Shown: positions 8,059 through 19,060, counted from the stretch's first letter. The stretch: 64,000 bases of DNA from Gammaproteobacteria bacterium (GCA_004357385.1 SMWF01000076.1:29593-93592), one strand, 5' to 3'. Notes: a model not told the origin generated them from the letters alone. Numbers and translations: made by a program.

Positions 8059-9612
8059 TTACACGATCTTGGTGTCGTGTTTTCCCCAGTAACGATCCTT
8101 GAGTAGACGCTTGTAGAGCTTGCCGGTGGGTAGGCGCGGCAGTTCGGCCTCAAAATCGATACTCTTCGGACACTTGTAGTGCGCGATGTGTTCGCGGGCG
8201 TAGGCGAGCAGTTCCTGTTCGAGCTCGGGGCCTGGATCGACGCCATCGGCCGGCTGTACGACCGCCTTCACTTCTTCGCCCATTTCCTCGTTGGGTGCGC
8301 CAAACACCGCTACGTCTGCGATCTTCGGATGCATGATCAGTGCGTCTTCGATTTCCTGGGGATAGATGTTTACTCCGCCGGATATGATCATGAAACTGGC
8401 CCGGTCCGTCAGAAACAGATAGCCCTCGTCATTGACGTAGCCGACGTCACCGAGCGCGCTCCAGTTGGAATGTTGGGGATGTTGAGCCTCCTTGGTTTTG
8501 TCGTCATCCTTGTGGTACGAGAAGGGCATTTCCGGAAGCTCGAAGTACACCAGGCCGTTCTCGCCGTTCGGCACCTCGACACCGTCGTCATCGCAGATAT
8601 GAATCGTGCCGAGGATCGGCTGGCCGACCGTGCCCGGGTAGTCCAGCCAGGCCTCGGGCGTGACGTGGGTCAGGCCATTGAGTTCGGTTCCACCGTAATA
8701 CTCATAGATGATCGGCCCCCACCAGTCGAACATCTGCTGTTTCACCTCGCGCGGGCAGGGCGCCGCGGCGTGAATTGCAACCTTGTGGGTCGACAGGTCG
8801 AAGCCGCTGCGCTCGTTCTCGGGCAGCTTGAGCATGCGCGAGAACATGGTCGGCACCCACTGGCTGTGGGTCACCTTGTGCTGCTCGATCGCTTTGAGCG
8901 CCTCCACCGGATCGAAGCGCGGCATCATCACCACTGTGCCGCCAACGCTCTGAGTCGCCGTAGTGAATCCCAACGGAGCGGAGTGATACAAGGGTGCGGG
9001 CGAGAGATAGACCGTGTTCTCGTCGAATCCCCATAGCGCCTGTTGCAGCCCGCCCGTAACCAGCGCGCCGTCGTCGATGGTCTGATCGGTCAATGGCCGG
9101 TGAATGCCCTTGGGACGCCCGGTGGTGCCGGAGCTGTAGAGCATGAAACTACCCATCGGTTGCTCTGCCAGCGGCTCCGCAGGGTAGTTCTCGAGTGCGG
9201 CGCTGTAGTCCTCGTAGCCCTCAACGACGTCGCCCAGCATCAGCCACGTATGGCAGTTGGGGGCATATTGGGGCAGTTCCCGCGCAACATCCTTCAGGTA
9301 GTCCGATGCAATCGTTACCTGAGCTTCGCAATTGTCGATGATGTAGCCGGCTTCCTCCGTGGTGAGGTAGCGGTTTACGGTCGTCAGGTACAAACCCGAA
9401 CGTAGCGCCGCCCACACCGTTTCGAAAAACCTGACGTGATTTTCCATGAAAATCGCCACATGGTCGCCTTTGCGCAGCCCCTTGTCCCACAGCAACCGCG
9501 CGAGCTGGTTGGAACGATCGTCGAGCTCGCCGTGCGTCATGGTTTCGCCAGTGCCTGTGTTGATCACGGCAGGTTTGTCGGGAAACACGTTTGACCAGTG
9601 TCCGGGATACAT
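8059..9612 (-). CDS. Acyl-CoA synthetase (AMP-forming)
   Basis: A 517-residue AMP-dependent ligase. SSGTTGRPKGIHRPL is the P-loop, YEYYGGTELNG the central adenylate motif, ALGDVGYVNDEGYLFL the hinge, and LPTGKLYKRLLKDRYW the C-terminal catalytic-lysine motif. It belongs to the group annotated as fatty-acid or bile-acid CoA ligases. The ATG at 9612 lies 27 bases downstream of the LLM oxidoreductase stop, consistent with co-transcription. It is divergent in sequence from the ligase at 4693-6252, so the two probably use different acids. Confidence 0.92.
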   Translation of the reverse strand: MYPGHWSNVFPDKPAVINTGTGETMTHGELDDRSNQLARLLWDKGLRKGDHVAIFMENHVRFFETVWAALRSGLYLTTVNRYLTTEEAGYIIDNCEAQVTIASDYLKDVARELPQYAPNCHTWLMLGDVVEGYEDYSAALENYPAEPLAEQPMGSFMLYSSGTTGRPKGIHRPLTDQTIDDGALVTGGLQQALWGFDENTVYLSPAPLYHSAPLGFTTATQSVGGTVVMMPRFDPVEALKAIEQHKVTHSQWVPTMFSRMLKLPENERSGFDLSTHKVAIHAAAPCPREVKQQMFDWWGPIIYEYYGGTELNGLTHVTPEAWLDYPGTVGQPILGTIHICDDDGVEVPNGENGLVYFELPEMPFSYHKDDDKTKEAQHPQHSNWSALGDVGYVNDEGYLFLTDRASFMIISGGVNIYPQEIEDALIMHPKIADVAVFGAPNEEMGEEVKAVVQPADGVDPGPELEQELLAYAREHIAHYKCPKSIDFEAELPRLPTGKLYKRLLKDRYWGKHDTKIV

Positions 9613-9639
9613 CGAATAGTCCTCTGGCGCAGGCCTCTG

Positions 9640-10683
9640 TTAGCTGTCGGGCATCGCGTTGAGACGGGCAATGTCGGCCATGACCCGCAGCGCCTGCTCG
9701 TCGCCGCCAATGGTCAAACCGGTCGCTGACGAGTCTTCCCAATCGCGGAAGCGTTTGCGGATCCGGTCTTCGGGGCCGATCAGCGCGCCCTGATCCACGA
9801 ATTCATCTGGCACGGCCGCGTTGGCTTCGTCCTTACGATGGTCGAGGTACAGCTCCTGAATCCGCTCGGCCGCGTCGCCGAAGCCGCGGCGGATCATCAT
9901 TTCCTTGTGGAAATTCGTGTTCTTGTGGCCCATCCCGCCGACATACAGGGCGATTCCCGGCTTCAGCCGGTCGAGGCCGGCTTGTACGTCGTCGGTCACC
10001 TGGACCGAACAGCCGGCCTGAACCTCAAAACTCTCGCGTGGCTTGCCGGCCTTCGCCAGGCCAGCCTCGATCCAATCCTCGTACAAGGCGGCGGTCTCCG
10101 GGACGAACCCGAGCGGCAACCAGCCGTCGGCGATCTCAGCAGTCAGTTTGACCGTCGACTCCATACCGGTGCCCAGCCAGATCGGGAGGTCGGGATTCAT
10201 GTGCAGGATTGATTTCAGCGGTTTACCGACGCCGAGCGCGCCTTTGCCGGTGTACGGCAAGGAGATTTCCACACCGTCATGGGTGACCGGTTCCTCGCGA
10301 GCGAAGATCTTCTTCATGATCGAGACGTAGTCTTTGAGTCGATAGTAAGGCCGCCCCCAGGGTTCGCCGTACCAGCCCTCGACGATCTGCGGGCCGGACA
10401 CGCCGATGCCACAGATCGCGCGGCCACCGCCGGCCAGGGCGTCCAGCGTCGCCATGGCCATCGCGGCGTTGGCAGGGGTGCGGCCAGCGAGCTGGATGAT
10501 ACCGGTGCCGAGTCGAATCCGTTCCGTATGTGCGGCGATGTACGCGAGCGGGGTGATCGCATCGGAGCCGTAGGCCTCGGCGGTCCAGACGGAGTCGTAG
10601 CCCAGTCGCTCAGCGAGTTGCACCTGCTCGATTGGAATACGCAGATCCCTCCCCGAATATCCCAGCATGAATCCCAGCTTCAT
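9640..10683 (-). CDS. LLM-class flavin/F420-dependent oxidoreductase
   Basis: A 347-residue luciferase-like TIM-barrel protein starting MKLGFMLGYSGRD. The ATG at 10683 is preceded by GGGGGA at good spacing; an upstream in-frame start at 10695 is possible. SVWTAEAYGSDAITPL and RIRLGTGIIQLAGRTP are typical of F420-associated LLM enzymes. Whether this host makes F420 is unknown, and an FMN-using role is equally possible. It is followed by an acyl-CoA ligase on the same strand. It is one of three LLM proteins in the window. Confidence 0.87.
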   Translation of the reverse strand: MKLGFMLGYSGRDLRIPIEQVQLAERLGYDSVWTAEAYGSDAITPLAYIAAHTERIRLGTGIIQLAGRTPANAAMAMATLDALAGGGRAICGIGVSGPQIVEGWYGEPWGRPYYRLKDYVSIMKKIFAREEPVTHDGVEISLPYTGKGALGVGKPLKSILHMNPDLPIWLGTGMESTVKLTAEIADGWLPLGFVPETAALYEDWIEAGLAKAGKPRESFEVQAGCSVQVTDDVQAGLDRLKPGIALYVGGMGHKNTNFHKEMMIRRGFGDAAERIQELYLDHRKDEANAAVPDEFVDQGALIGPEDRIRKRFRDWEDSSATGLTIGGDEQALRVMADIARLNAMPDS

Positions 10684-10752
10684 CCGTTCCCCCACCCTTA
10701 GGCTGCAAGCCGACGGATGACTGTACCGGCTGTCGCCCGGGAACGGTAGTCG

Positions 10753-12507
10753 CTAACCCGTTGGTGGTGGCGCGAGTTTTTCGAGGCCCCGGAATGCCTG
10801 ATCCGTCGTGAAGTAAACATTGCCTGAGAGTTCCCGCTGAAAATTGGTGGCCTTCAGTTGATCCAGGACCGGTCCCTTGACCTCCGAGAGGTGCATTCGA
10901 ATGTCCATACGCTCGAGATTACGGTTCACCCGGGACAACATTTCCAGGCCGGTTGAATCGATGAAATTGATCGCGCTGCAGACCAGCACCAGGTGTTCGG
11001 TCGCGGTGTTTTCGGCAATTACCTTCAGCAATCGGTTCTCGATCTGGTTGGCGTTGGCGAAGTAGATGTTTTCGTCGATGCGCACGGCGGCCACGTGCGG
11101 CAGGGTATCGACGTTGTGCCGCAGCACGTTGCGAAAATGTGGCGAATCCTCGAAACGGCCGACGAGCGCGATGTGGGGCTGGCTGGAGCGTCGGACGAAA
11201 TAGGCAATCGCCACGAACACGCCCAACACCAGGCCCGATTCGACGCCGAATAACAACACCCCGCCAAGCGTAATCAGATGGGTGATCGCATCGTGACGGT
11301 AGAATGACCAGGCCCGAACGGGGCTGCTGAAATCGATGAGAGTGGCTACTGAAGCCATGATAATCGCGGCCAGCGCAGCGTGCGGCAGGGATGCGAACAG
11401 CGGCGTCAGCCACAGCAGCGTAACGATGATGACCACGGCGCAGATCAGGGAACTCACCGGCGTGCGCGCGCCGGCGGAGAAATTGACGCTGGAGCGCGAG
11501 AAGCTGCCCGCCACGGGGTACGCGCCGGTAAATGCGGCGCCGATGTTGGCAGCGCCCAGGGCAATGAGTTCCTGATTGGCGTTGATACGGCGCCGCTTGC
11601 GGGCGGCCAGCGTGGTTCCGATGCTGAAGCTTTCGACAAATGCAACCAGCGCGATCATTGCCGCCGCGGGCGCCAGATCCACCCACATCGCGTAGTTGAA
11701 CGGGGGGATAGTCAGCGTCGGAAGGCCGCCCGGCACGTGACCGACAGTGGTGACGCCGTAGCTTCCATCCAGATTGAGGAGTGACACGACGACCACGGCG
11801 ATGATTGCCACCACCATGGGTCCGATTCGGGTGATCGCATGATTGCGCCCGACCCTGCGCAGGAAGGGCAATACCAGGAAGTAACCGAACCGGCGGATCA
11901 CGAAGAGCAGCACCAGCGAACCAATTCCGATTGCCGTCGCATAGCGGTTCAGGTCCGGGACGTTTCGGCCGATCGCGATCAGCTGGCTGAACGGATCCCG
12001 CGCGTCTCCCACGTTGATGCCGAGAAACGCGGGAATTTGCGAGACGATGATCATCAGCGCGGCGGCGTTGATGAAGCCGGAGATCACCGGGTGGCTCAAC
12101 AGATTCACCATGCCCGCCATCTGGGTCAGGCGCAGCAACCAGAGGAAAATACCCGCCTGCAGACACAACACTGCGGTGATTCCCAGGTAGTCGCCGCCAT
12201 AGCTCGGGGCATATTGACCGATGGTCGCGGCGACCATCAGGGCCGCGATCGCGACGGGACCAACGACCAGTTCCCGTGACGATCCGAGGATGGCGTACAG
12301 GATCATCGGCACCAGGCACGCATAGAGACCGGCTTCTGGCGGCAGCCCCGCTAAAAAGGCGTAGGCAATGGCCTGGGGCACCGTGATTACGCCGACGATC
12401 AATCCGGCCGTAAGATCGTGGCTGAGGTCACGACGTCGGTAGTGAGCGAGTACGTCGAGGATCGGGACGTAGCTACGCCAATCAGGTATATGGGCCTGGA
12501 ACTTCAT
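10753..12507 (-). CDS. SulP family anion permease with STAS domain
   Basis: A 584-residue inner-membrane transporter. The N-terminal two thirds holds many hydrophobic segments and the SulP signature region around VPQAIAYAFLAGLPPEAGLY. The C-terminal STAS domain (about residues 450-570) includes SAINFIDSTGLEML with the characteristic DST. SulP proteins import sulfate, bicarbonate or dicarboxylates; the substrate cannot be assigned here. It is divergent from frmA, separated by about 73 bases. Several sulfur-linked enzymes occur elsewhere in the window, but no direct link is shown. Confidence 0.92.
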   Translation of the reverse strand: MKFQAHIPDWRSYVPILDVLAHYRRRDLSHDLTAGLIVGVITVPQAIAYAFLAGLPPEAGLYACLVPMILYAILGSSRELVVGPVAIAALMVAATIGQYAPSYGGDYLGITAVLCLQAGIFLWLLRLTQMAGMVNLLSHPVISGFINAAALMIIVSQIPAFLGINVGDARDPFSQLIAIGRNVPDLNRYATAIGIGSLVLLFVIRRFGYFLVLPFLRRVGRNHAITRIGPMVVAIIAVVVVSLLNLDGSYGVTTVGHVPGGLPTLTIPPFNYAMWVDLAPAAAMIALVAFVESFSIGTTLAARKRRRINANQELIALGAANIGAAFTGAYPVAGSFSRSSVNFSAGARTPVSSLICAVVIIVTLLWLTPLFASLPHAALAAIIMASVATLIDFSSPVRAWSFYRHDAITHLITLGGVLLFGVESGLVLGVFVAIAYFVRRSSQPHIALVGRFEDSPHFRNVLRHNVDTLPHVAAVRIDENIYFANANQIENRLLKVIAENTATEHLVLVCSAINFIDSTGLEMLSRVNRNLERMDIRMHLSEVKGPVLDQLKATNFQRELSGNVYFTTDQAFRGLEKLAPPPTG

Positions 12508-12520
12508 TGCGCCATTGTAG

Positions 12521-13687
<1,167 letters not shown>

Positions 13688-13719
13688 ACAACAACCGGAT
13701 CACAGGAGATCTGTTAGTG

Positions 13720-14799
13720 ATGCGTCATTTGTTCCTTGTCCTGCTTTTCACCGTTGCTGCTTGTGACGAGGCAGAGGACACCCCTGCAAATCGAACTGGT
13801 GCAGCCGCTGTCGATTGCTCTGCCGGCCACGGCATCACCCCTTATTGCGGCTTCAGGAATCCGGAAGACCTCGCGCTGATGCCAGATCGCAGGGCGTTGT
13901 TGGTGAGTGAAATGGGCGAATTCATGCAGGACGACCCCGGACAGCTGTTGATGTTTGATCTCTCCACCAGAGAACCGGGCCAAATTCCGATCAACTGGTC
14001 GCCACCCGAAACTCGTTGGGGAAGCGCGGACTGTCCTGCACCCGTTGCGGACGCATTCAGTCCGCATGGCATCGATCTGATCACCCGTTCCGACGGAATT
14101 CATCAATTGCTGGTGGTCAATCACGGTGGACGGGAAGCCGTTGAATTTTTCGAACTGCAAGACGGTGCTGAAGGCTGGCAACTGCAATGGCGTGGCTGCG
14201 CACTGCCCCCAGGCGACCCCTTTATCAATGATGTGGCGGGCCTTGCTGATGGCGGCTTCCTGGTCACGCACATGTGGGACAAATCCACACCGTTCGACAA
14301 GGTGGCCGAGATGCTGACGAATGGCGAGAACACCGGTTGGGTCTGGGAGTGGCAGGCGGATTCCGGTTTTACCAAAGTGCCCGGAAGCGATGATCTGATG
14401 CCAAACGGTATAACTGTCAGCGCAGACAACGAGAAAGTGTTTGTCAATATTTACATGGGTAACAAGACCGTCAAATTTGATCGTGCAACGGGTCGCCGCG
14501 AAGGGGAATTCAAGGTGCAGCAGCCCGACAACATTACGATGGACAGCGATGGAATGCTCTGGGTCGCGTCCCATAAGCACGATCCCATCAATCAGACCTG
14601 CACGGAAGTGACGTCCGGTCCCTGCCTGCTGCCGTTTGAAATCGTAAAAGCAGACGCGAACACGATGCGCTCGGAGGTCGTCCTCAGTCAGGATGGCCCA
14701 CCGATGGGCTACGCAACTGTCGCACTGCATGTCGACGGCGAGATTTTCATGGGCAGCGCCCATGGCGACAGAGTAGTGAGCTACACGCTTCCAGACTGA
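13720..14799 (+). CDS. Lipoprotein with SMP-30/strictosidine synthase-like propeller
   Basis: About 359 residues. The N-terminus MRHLFLVLLFTVAACDEAE is a lipoprotein signal with a VAAC lipobox, placing the mature protein on the cell envelope. The rest shows repeated segments such as GITVSADNEKVFVNIYMGN and ITMDSDGMLWVASHKHD, typical of SMP-30/gluconolactonase or strictosidine synthase-like six-bladed propellers. A GTG at 13717, which has better spacing from the AGGAG at 13704, is an equally possible start. It lies 32 bases after frmA. No enzymatic activity can be named. Confidence 0.75.
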   Translation: MRHLFLVLLFTVAACDEAEDTPANRTGAAAVDCSAGHGITPYCGFRNPEDLALMPDRRALLVSEMGEFMQDDPGQLLMFDLSTREPGQIPINWSPPETRWGSADCPAPVADAFSPHGIDLITRSDGIHQLLVVNHGGREAVEFFELQDGAEGWQLQWRGCALPPGDPFINDVAGLADGGFLVTHMWDKSTPFDKVAEMLTNGENTGWVWEWQADSGFTKVPGSDDLMPNGITVSADNEKVFVNIYMGNKTVKFDRATGRREGEFKVQQPDNITMDSDGMLWVASHKHDPINQTCTEVTSGPCLLPFEIVKADANTMRSEVVLSQDGPPMGYATVALHVDGEIFMGSAHGDRVVSYTLPD

Positions 14800-14892
14800 C
14801 GCGCTGCAGGGGTTGCCTCCGTCCTGAGAGCAATCCCATCGTAACAAGGGGCGCCTGACGACGCCGAGACCGTCCGAACTGCCGGGCGCGCC

Positions 14893-15273
14893 TCAGTCGT
14901 CATAGGTGCGGATCTCGATCAGATGTTTATTCGGGTCGTTGAAGTAGAGCGTCGGGGCCTCTCCCCTTGCGCCTGTTTCCACGCCGGGGCCTTCGTTGGA
15001 ACCCACCGAGTCAAAAGTCGGCCCGTAGCCGATGCCCGCCTCTCTGACACGCGCGAATATCTCATCGAACTGCTGCCGCGAGACTGAAAATGCGTAGTGT
15101 TCGAATCCGGGCGTTCCCCAGGGTGCCAGCTGCATCTGGAAGTCGCTGGCGGTTCGGATGACCGTGAAGGGTCCATCTGTTCCCGTATTCGAGAATCCCA
15201 TGATCCGGGTGTAGAAATCGACGCTGGCTTCAAGTTCGTTCACTTTCAGAATGATGTGATCGAGAGTCGCCAT
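14893..15273 (-). CDS. VOC (glyoxalase/bleomycin-resistance fold) protein
   Basis: A 126-residue single VOC module. It begins MATLDHIILKVNELEAS, so the start is placed at 15273 rather than further upstream. Likely metal ligands are the histidine in LDHII, the histidine in FEHYAFSV and the glutamate in KHLIEIRTYDD. VOC proteins include glyoxalase I, extradiol dioxygenases and fosfomycin-resistance thiol transferases, so no specific reaction is assigned. It lies downstream of gabD on the same strand, with about 90 bases between them. Confidence 0.85.
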   Translation of the reverse strand: MATLDHIILKVNELEASVDFYTRIMGFSNTGTDGPFTVIRTASDFQMQLAPWGTPGFEHYAFSVSRQQFDEIFARVREAGIGYGPTFDSVGSNEGPGVETGARGEAPTLYFNDPNKHLIEIRTYDD

Positions 15274-15364
15274 ACGGAATACCTCGAGATTGCCTGACAA
15301 GGCTAGCGTTCGATCAGCGCTCGTTATACCGCGCCTCGAACCGGACCGAAACGTCAAATTGTCG

Positions 15365-16813
15365 TCAGATTCCGCCGAAGCAGAGGTACTTGGTCTCCAG
15401 GAACTCCTCGATGCCGTACTTCGAGCCTTCGCGGCCGATGCCGGATTGCTTGACGCCGCCGAAGGGTGCGACTTCGGTGGAGATCAGCCCGGTGTTGATG
15501 CCGATCATGCCCGACTCGATGCCCTCTGCGGCACGCCACACCCGATTGATGTCGCGCCCGTAGACGTAGGCGGCGAGTCCGAACTCCGTCGCATTTGCGA
15601 GCCGGATCGCCTCCTCGTCCGTGTCGAATTTGAACACCGGCGCCAGGGGGCCGAACGTCTCCTCCCGGGCAGCGAGCATGTCGGGCGTGGCGTCGGCAAC
15701 AACGGTGGGTTCGAAGAAGCTGCCGCCGAGCGCGTGGCGTTTGCCGCCGGTGACCACGCGGGCGCCCTTCTCCAGGGCGTCCGCAATGTGCTCCTCCACT
15801 TTTTCGACTGCGGCCAGATCGATCAGCGGGCCCTGTTGCACGCCTTCTTCGGTTCCCGGCCCGACCTTCAACTCCGCCACCGCTGCGGAAAGCTGTTCGA
15901 CGAACGCATCGTAAATATCCGCCTGGGCGTAGATCCGATTCGTGCAGACACACGTCTGGCCGGAGTTCCGATACTTCGACTGCATCGCACCTTCCACCGC
16001 CGCATCGAGGTCGGCGTCGTCGAAGACGATGAAAGGTGCGTTGCCGCCCAGTTCCATCGACACTTTCTTGACCGTGGCGGCGGCCTCGGCGAGTAACTGC
16101 TTGCCGATCTCGGTGGAGCCGGTGAAGGTGAGCTTGCGGACCGTCGGGTTGGCCGTCAGCTCGCGGCCGATCGCCGCCGCGGAACCCGTCACGACGTTGA
16201 ACACGCCGGGCGGTATGCCGGCCTGCCCGGCAAGCACCGCGAGCGCCAGGGCCGAAAAGGGAGTCGCACTGGCGGGCTTGATGACGAAGGTGCAACCGGC
16301 GGCAAGTGCCGGTCCTGCTTTGCGGGTGATCATCGCAGCGGGGAAGTTCCAGGGGGTAATCGCCGCGACCACCCCCACGGGCTCCTTCAGCACGATGATC
16401 CGCTTGTCTGGCTGATGCCCCGGAATGACATCCCCATACACACGTTTCGCCTCTTCGGCAAACCACTCGATGAACGATGCGGCATAGACGATTTCCCCAC
16501 GGGATTCGGTGATGGGTTTGCCCTGCTCCAGGGTCATGAGCAGCGCAAGATCGTCGGCGTGTTCGATCATCAGGTCGTGCCAGCGGCGCAGGATTGCGGC
16601 GCGCTCCTTGCCGGTCAGCGCGCGCCAGGTCGGCATGGCCGCGGCGGCCGCGTCGATGGCACGTCGGGTTTCGTCGGCACCGAGCCTGGGCACGGTACCC
16701 AGCACCGACCCATCGGCAGGGTTGGTCACTTCGAAGGTCGCGCGGTCATCCGCATCGATCCACTCGCCGTTCACGTAACACTGCTGCTTGAGAAACTCCG
16801 GATTCGGTTTCAT
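15365..16813 (-). CDS. gabD: NAD(P)-dependent succinate-semialdehyde dehydrogenase family
   Basis: A 482-residue aldehyde dehydrogenase, matching GabD length. Motifs in order: ITPWNFPAAMITRKAGPALA (cofactor and catalytic Asn), KLTFTGSTEIGKQL, the general-base glutamate in MELGGNAPFIVFDDAD, and the nucleophilic cysteine in RNSGQTCVCTNRIYAQ. The ATG at 16813 gives MKPNPEFLKQQCYVNGEW, the normal N-terminus; an upstream in-frame ATG at 16900 would add an unlikely leader that crosses the inverted repeat. The enzyme oxidises succinate semialdehyde, or a related semialdehyde, to the acid. It is divergent from the LLM gene at 16921. Confidence 0.9.
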   Translation of the reverse strand: MKPNPEFLKQQCYVNGEWIDADDRATFEVTNPADGSVLGTVPRLGADETRRAIDAAAAAMPTWRALTGKERAAILRRWHDLMIEHADDLALLMTLEQGKPITESRGEIVYAASFIEWFAEEAKRVYGDVIPGHQPDKRIIVLKEPVGVVAAITPWNFPAAMITRKAGPALAAGCTFVIKPASATPFSALALAVLAGQAGIPPGVFNVVTGSAAAIGRELTANPTVRKLTFTGSTEIGKQLLAEAAATVKKVSMELGGNAPFIVFDDADLDAAVEGAMQSKYRNSGQTCVCTNRIYAQADIYDAFVEQLSAAVAELKVGPGTEEGVQQGPLIDLAAVEKVEEHIADALEKGARVVTGGKRHALGGSFFEPTVVADATPDMLAAREETFGPLAPVFKFDTDEEAIRLANATEFGLAAYVYGRDINRVWRAAEGIESGMIGINTGLISTEVAPFGGVKQSGIGREGSKYGIEEFLETKYLCFGGI

Positions 16814-16846
16814 GTGGATTCTGCTGCGCGTAAACGAGGGACGACC

Positions 16847-16879
16847 AGAGTACATTTTCACCCTCCCGAAATGTACTCT
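16847..16879. promoter_or_regulatory. 33-bp inverted repeat, candidate operator
   Basis: AGAGTACATTT (16847-16857) is exactly mirrored by AAATGTACTCT (16869-16879) across an 11-base spacer, putting the half-site centres 22 bases (two helical turns) apart. It lies midway between the divergent starts of gabD (16813) and an LLM gene (16921). Such geometry suits a dimeric transcription factor controlling both genes. No regulator gene is adjacent. Confidence 0.65.
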
Positions 16880-16920
16880 TGAGACGGGGTGCGAATCCAA
16901 ACACGAATAGGAATAAAGCG

Positions 16921-18003
16921 ATGAAATTCGGCGCGATGGTGGCGACCAAGATAGACGACTGGCAGCTCCTCAAAGAGGCTGAGGAACTTGGTTACGACCA
17001 CGGTTGGGTGCCGGACTCTCAGATGATCTGGTCTGATTGCTACACGGTGCTGGCGCTAGCGGCGCAGAACACTTCGCGCATTCGGTTGGGCACCGGGGTG
17101 GCGATCGCCGGAACCCGGATCGCGCCGGTGACCGCCCATTCAATCGCCAGCATCAATCAGCTGGCGCCGGGACGGGTCTTTCTGGGCATCGGCACGGGCC
17201 ATACGGCGATGCGGGTAATGGGCATGAATCCCGTCAAGCCGAAGGCGTTCCGGGAGTACCTGCGCGTGGTACGCGGGTTGCTGCACGGTGAGGAAGTGGA
17301 ATACACCCTCGGTGAAGACACACGAACGATCCGCTTCCTGCACGAAGGCATGGGGTTCGTGAACACCGAACAGCCGGTGCCGATTTACGTCGCGGCCAAC
17401 GGTCCTCTGGCATTGGAGGCGGCGGGGGCCTATGGCGACGGTCGAGTCTCGGCGGGAGGCGAACCCGAGGCGGTGTTCAGAGCCAATCTCGATCGTGCGC
17501 GTCTGGGGGCTGAAAGCGTGGATCGTGAACTCACCGATGATTTCCACACCGCCGCGCTGACGTTCTCGTGTGTGCTCGAGCCGGGCGAGCAGTTGGATTC
17601 GGAACGGGTGGTGGAGCAGGTTGGATCGATGGTCACCGCCAGCCTGCATTTCTGGTGGGAACTGGCCCAGCTGAGCGGTTCCGACGATTTCATCCGGCCG
17701 GAGATCAGGGATGTGTGGGATCAGTACCTCGCGTATGTCGATACCCTGCAGGTTCCCCTGGAAACGCGCTTTCAGCAGATCCACAACGGCCACTGCACCT
17801 TCATGGTGGACGAAGAACGTCGCTTTGTGACGCCGGAGATGATTCGCGCTTCGGGCGGATTGGTGGGTGAGCCCGACGAGATCATCGACATGTTGCGCGA
17901 ACAGGAGCGTATGGGCCTGAAAGAGGTCACCCTGTTACCCCCGATGGCAAGCGCCCGGGAGTGCTTCGCGGATTTCGCGAAGCACGTGATCGAACGCTAC
18001 TGA
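16921..18003 (+). CDS. LLM-class F420/flavin-dependent oxidoreductase
   Basis: A 360-residue luciferase-like protein starting MKFGAMVATKIDDWQ at 16921. NTSRIRLGTGVAIAGTRIAP and APGRVFLGIGTGHTAMRVMG are the usual cofactor-side loops of F420-associated LLM reductases (methylene-H4MPT reductase-like). It heads a plus-strand run with an amidohydrolase 19 bases downstream and an isoaspartyl peptidase-like gene after that. A 33-bp inverted repeat lies just upstream. The substrate is unknown and F420 use is not proven. Confidence 0.87.
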   Translation: MKFGAMVATKIDDWQLLKEAEELGYDHGWVPDSQMIWSDCYTVLALAAQNTSRIRLGTGVAIAGTRIAPVTAHSIASINQLAPGRVFLGIGTGHTAMRVMGMNPVKPKAFREYLRVVRGLLHGEEVEYTLGEDTRTIRFLHEGMGFVNTEQPVPIYVAANGPLALEAAGAYGDGRVSAGGEPEAVFRANLDRARLGAESVDRELTDDFHTAALTFSCVLEPGEQLDSERVVEQVGSMVTASLHFWWELAQLSGSDDFIRPEIRDVWDQYLAYVDTLQVPLETRFQQIHNGHCTFMVDEERRFVTPEMIRASGGLVGEPDEIIDMLREQERMGLKEVTLLPPMASARECFADFAKHVIERY

Positions 18004-18022
18004 CGTTTAGAAGGAGACTCTG

Positions 18023-19060
18023 ATGGCCCGACGAGGACAGGAACTGCTGCACTGGCTAGCCCAGGTGGACGAACCGGTGTTGCAGCCGGAACGCAAGATC
18101 TGTGATCCGCACCACCATCTGTGGGAATTCCCCGGCGGCCAGCCCGGCAACAGATATCTGCTTGATGATCTGCTGGCAGATACCGGCGCGGGCCACAATG
18201 TGGTGTCCACGGTGTTCGTCGAATGCACATCGATGTATCGGGCGGACGGGCCGGAAGCGTTGCGCCCGGTGGGGGAGACCGAGTTCGTCAACGGTGTTGC
18301 GGCGATGACGGCCAGCGGTGGCTATGGCGACATTCGCGCCTGCTCGGGCATCGTGGGACTGGCGGATCTCTGTCTTGGCGGCGCGGTGGGAGAAGTGCTC
18401 GATGCCCATGCAGCCGCGAGTTCGCGTTTTCGTGGCATCCGCCATGCGGCAGCCTGGGACGCCAGCGACGAGGTCCCGGGTTCCCACACGAAGCCCTTCG
18501 AACACATGCTGCTGGACGCAACCTTTCGTGAAGGCTTTGCCGAACTGGGCACGCGCGGCATGAGCTTCGATGCCTGGCTGTACCACCCGCAGATCCCGGA
18601 GCTGACGGATCTCGCGCGAGCGTTCCCCGACGTCACGATCATCCTGAATCACTTCGGCGGCCCGCTGGGCATTGGACCCTATGCCGACAAGCGTCCCGAG
18701 GTGTTCGAGGTCTGGAGCGGCGCGATCGCGGAACTGGCCACGTGCAGCAACGTCGTGGTCAAGCTAGGTGGATTGGTGATGGTCAGAAACGGCTTTGGGT
18801 TTCATCTACAGGATTGTCCGCCCACATCCGAAGAACTGGCCGCCGCCACGCGCGACTACTACCTGCACACCATCGATTGCTTCGGGCCGGAGCGCTGCAT
18901 GTTCGAGAGCAACTTCCCGGTCGACCGCGTGAGTTGTTCATACACGGTGTTGTGGAACAGCTTCAAGCGCATTGCCTCGGATTTCTCTGATGGCGAGAAG
19001 GCGCAATTGTTTCATGATGCGGCCGTTCGTGCGTATCGGTTGGAAAGTCTTGAGCGATGA
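18023..19060 (+). CDS. Amidohydrolase family (amidohydrolase_2) protein
   Basis: A 345-residue TIM-barrel metal hydrolase. ICDPHHHLWEFP carries the N-terminal H-x-H metal pair, IILNHFGGPLG the strand-5/6 histidine, and CMFESNFPVDRVS the C-terminal aspartate region. This group includes 2-pyrone-4,6-dicarboxylate lactonase and related decarboxylases or lactonases. The ATG follows AAGGAGA at good spacing. The next gene begins inside its 3' end, suggesting translational coupling. The specific substrate is unknown. Confidence 0.88.
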   Translation: MARRGQELLHWLAQVDEPVLQPERKICDPHHHLWEFPGGQPGNRYLLDDLLADTGAGHNVVSTVFVECTSMYRADGPEALRPVGETEFVNGVAAMTASGGYGDIRACSGIVGLADLCLGGAVGEVLDAHAAASSRFRGIRHAAAWDASDEVPGSHTKPFEHMLLDATFREGFAELGTRGMSFDAWLYHPQIPELTDLARAFPDVTIILNHFGGPLGIGPYADKRPEVFEVWSGAIAELATCSNVVVKLGGLVMVRNGFGFHLQDCPPTSEELAAATRDYYLHTIDCFGPERCMFESNFPVDRVSCSYTVLWNSFKRIASDFSDGEKAQLFHDAAVRAYRLESLER

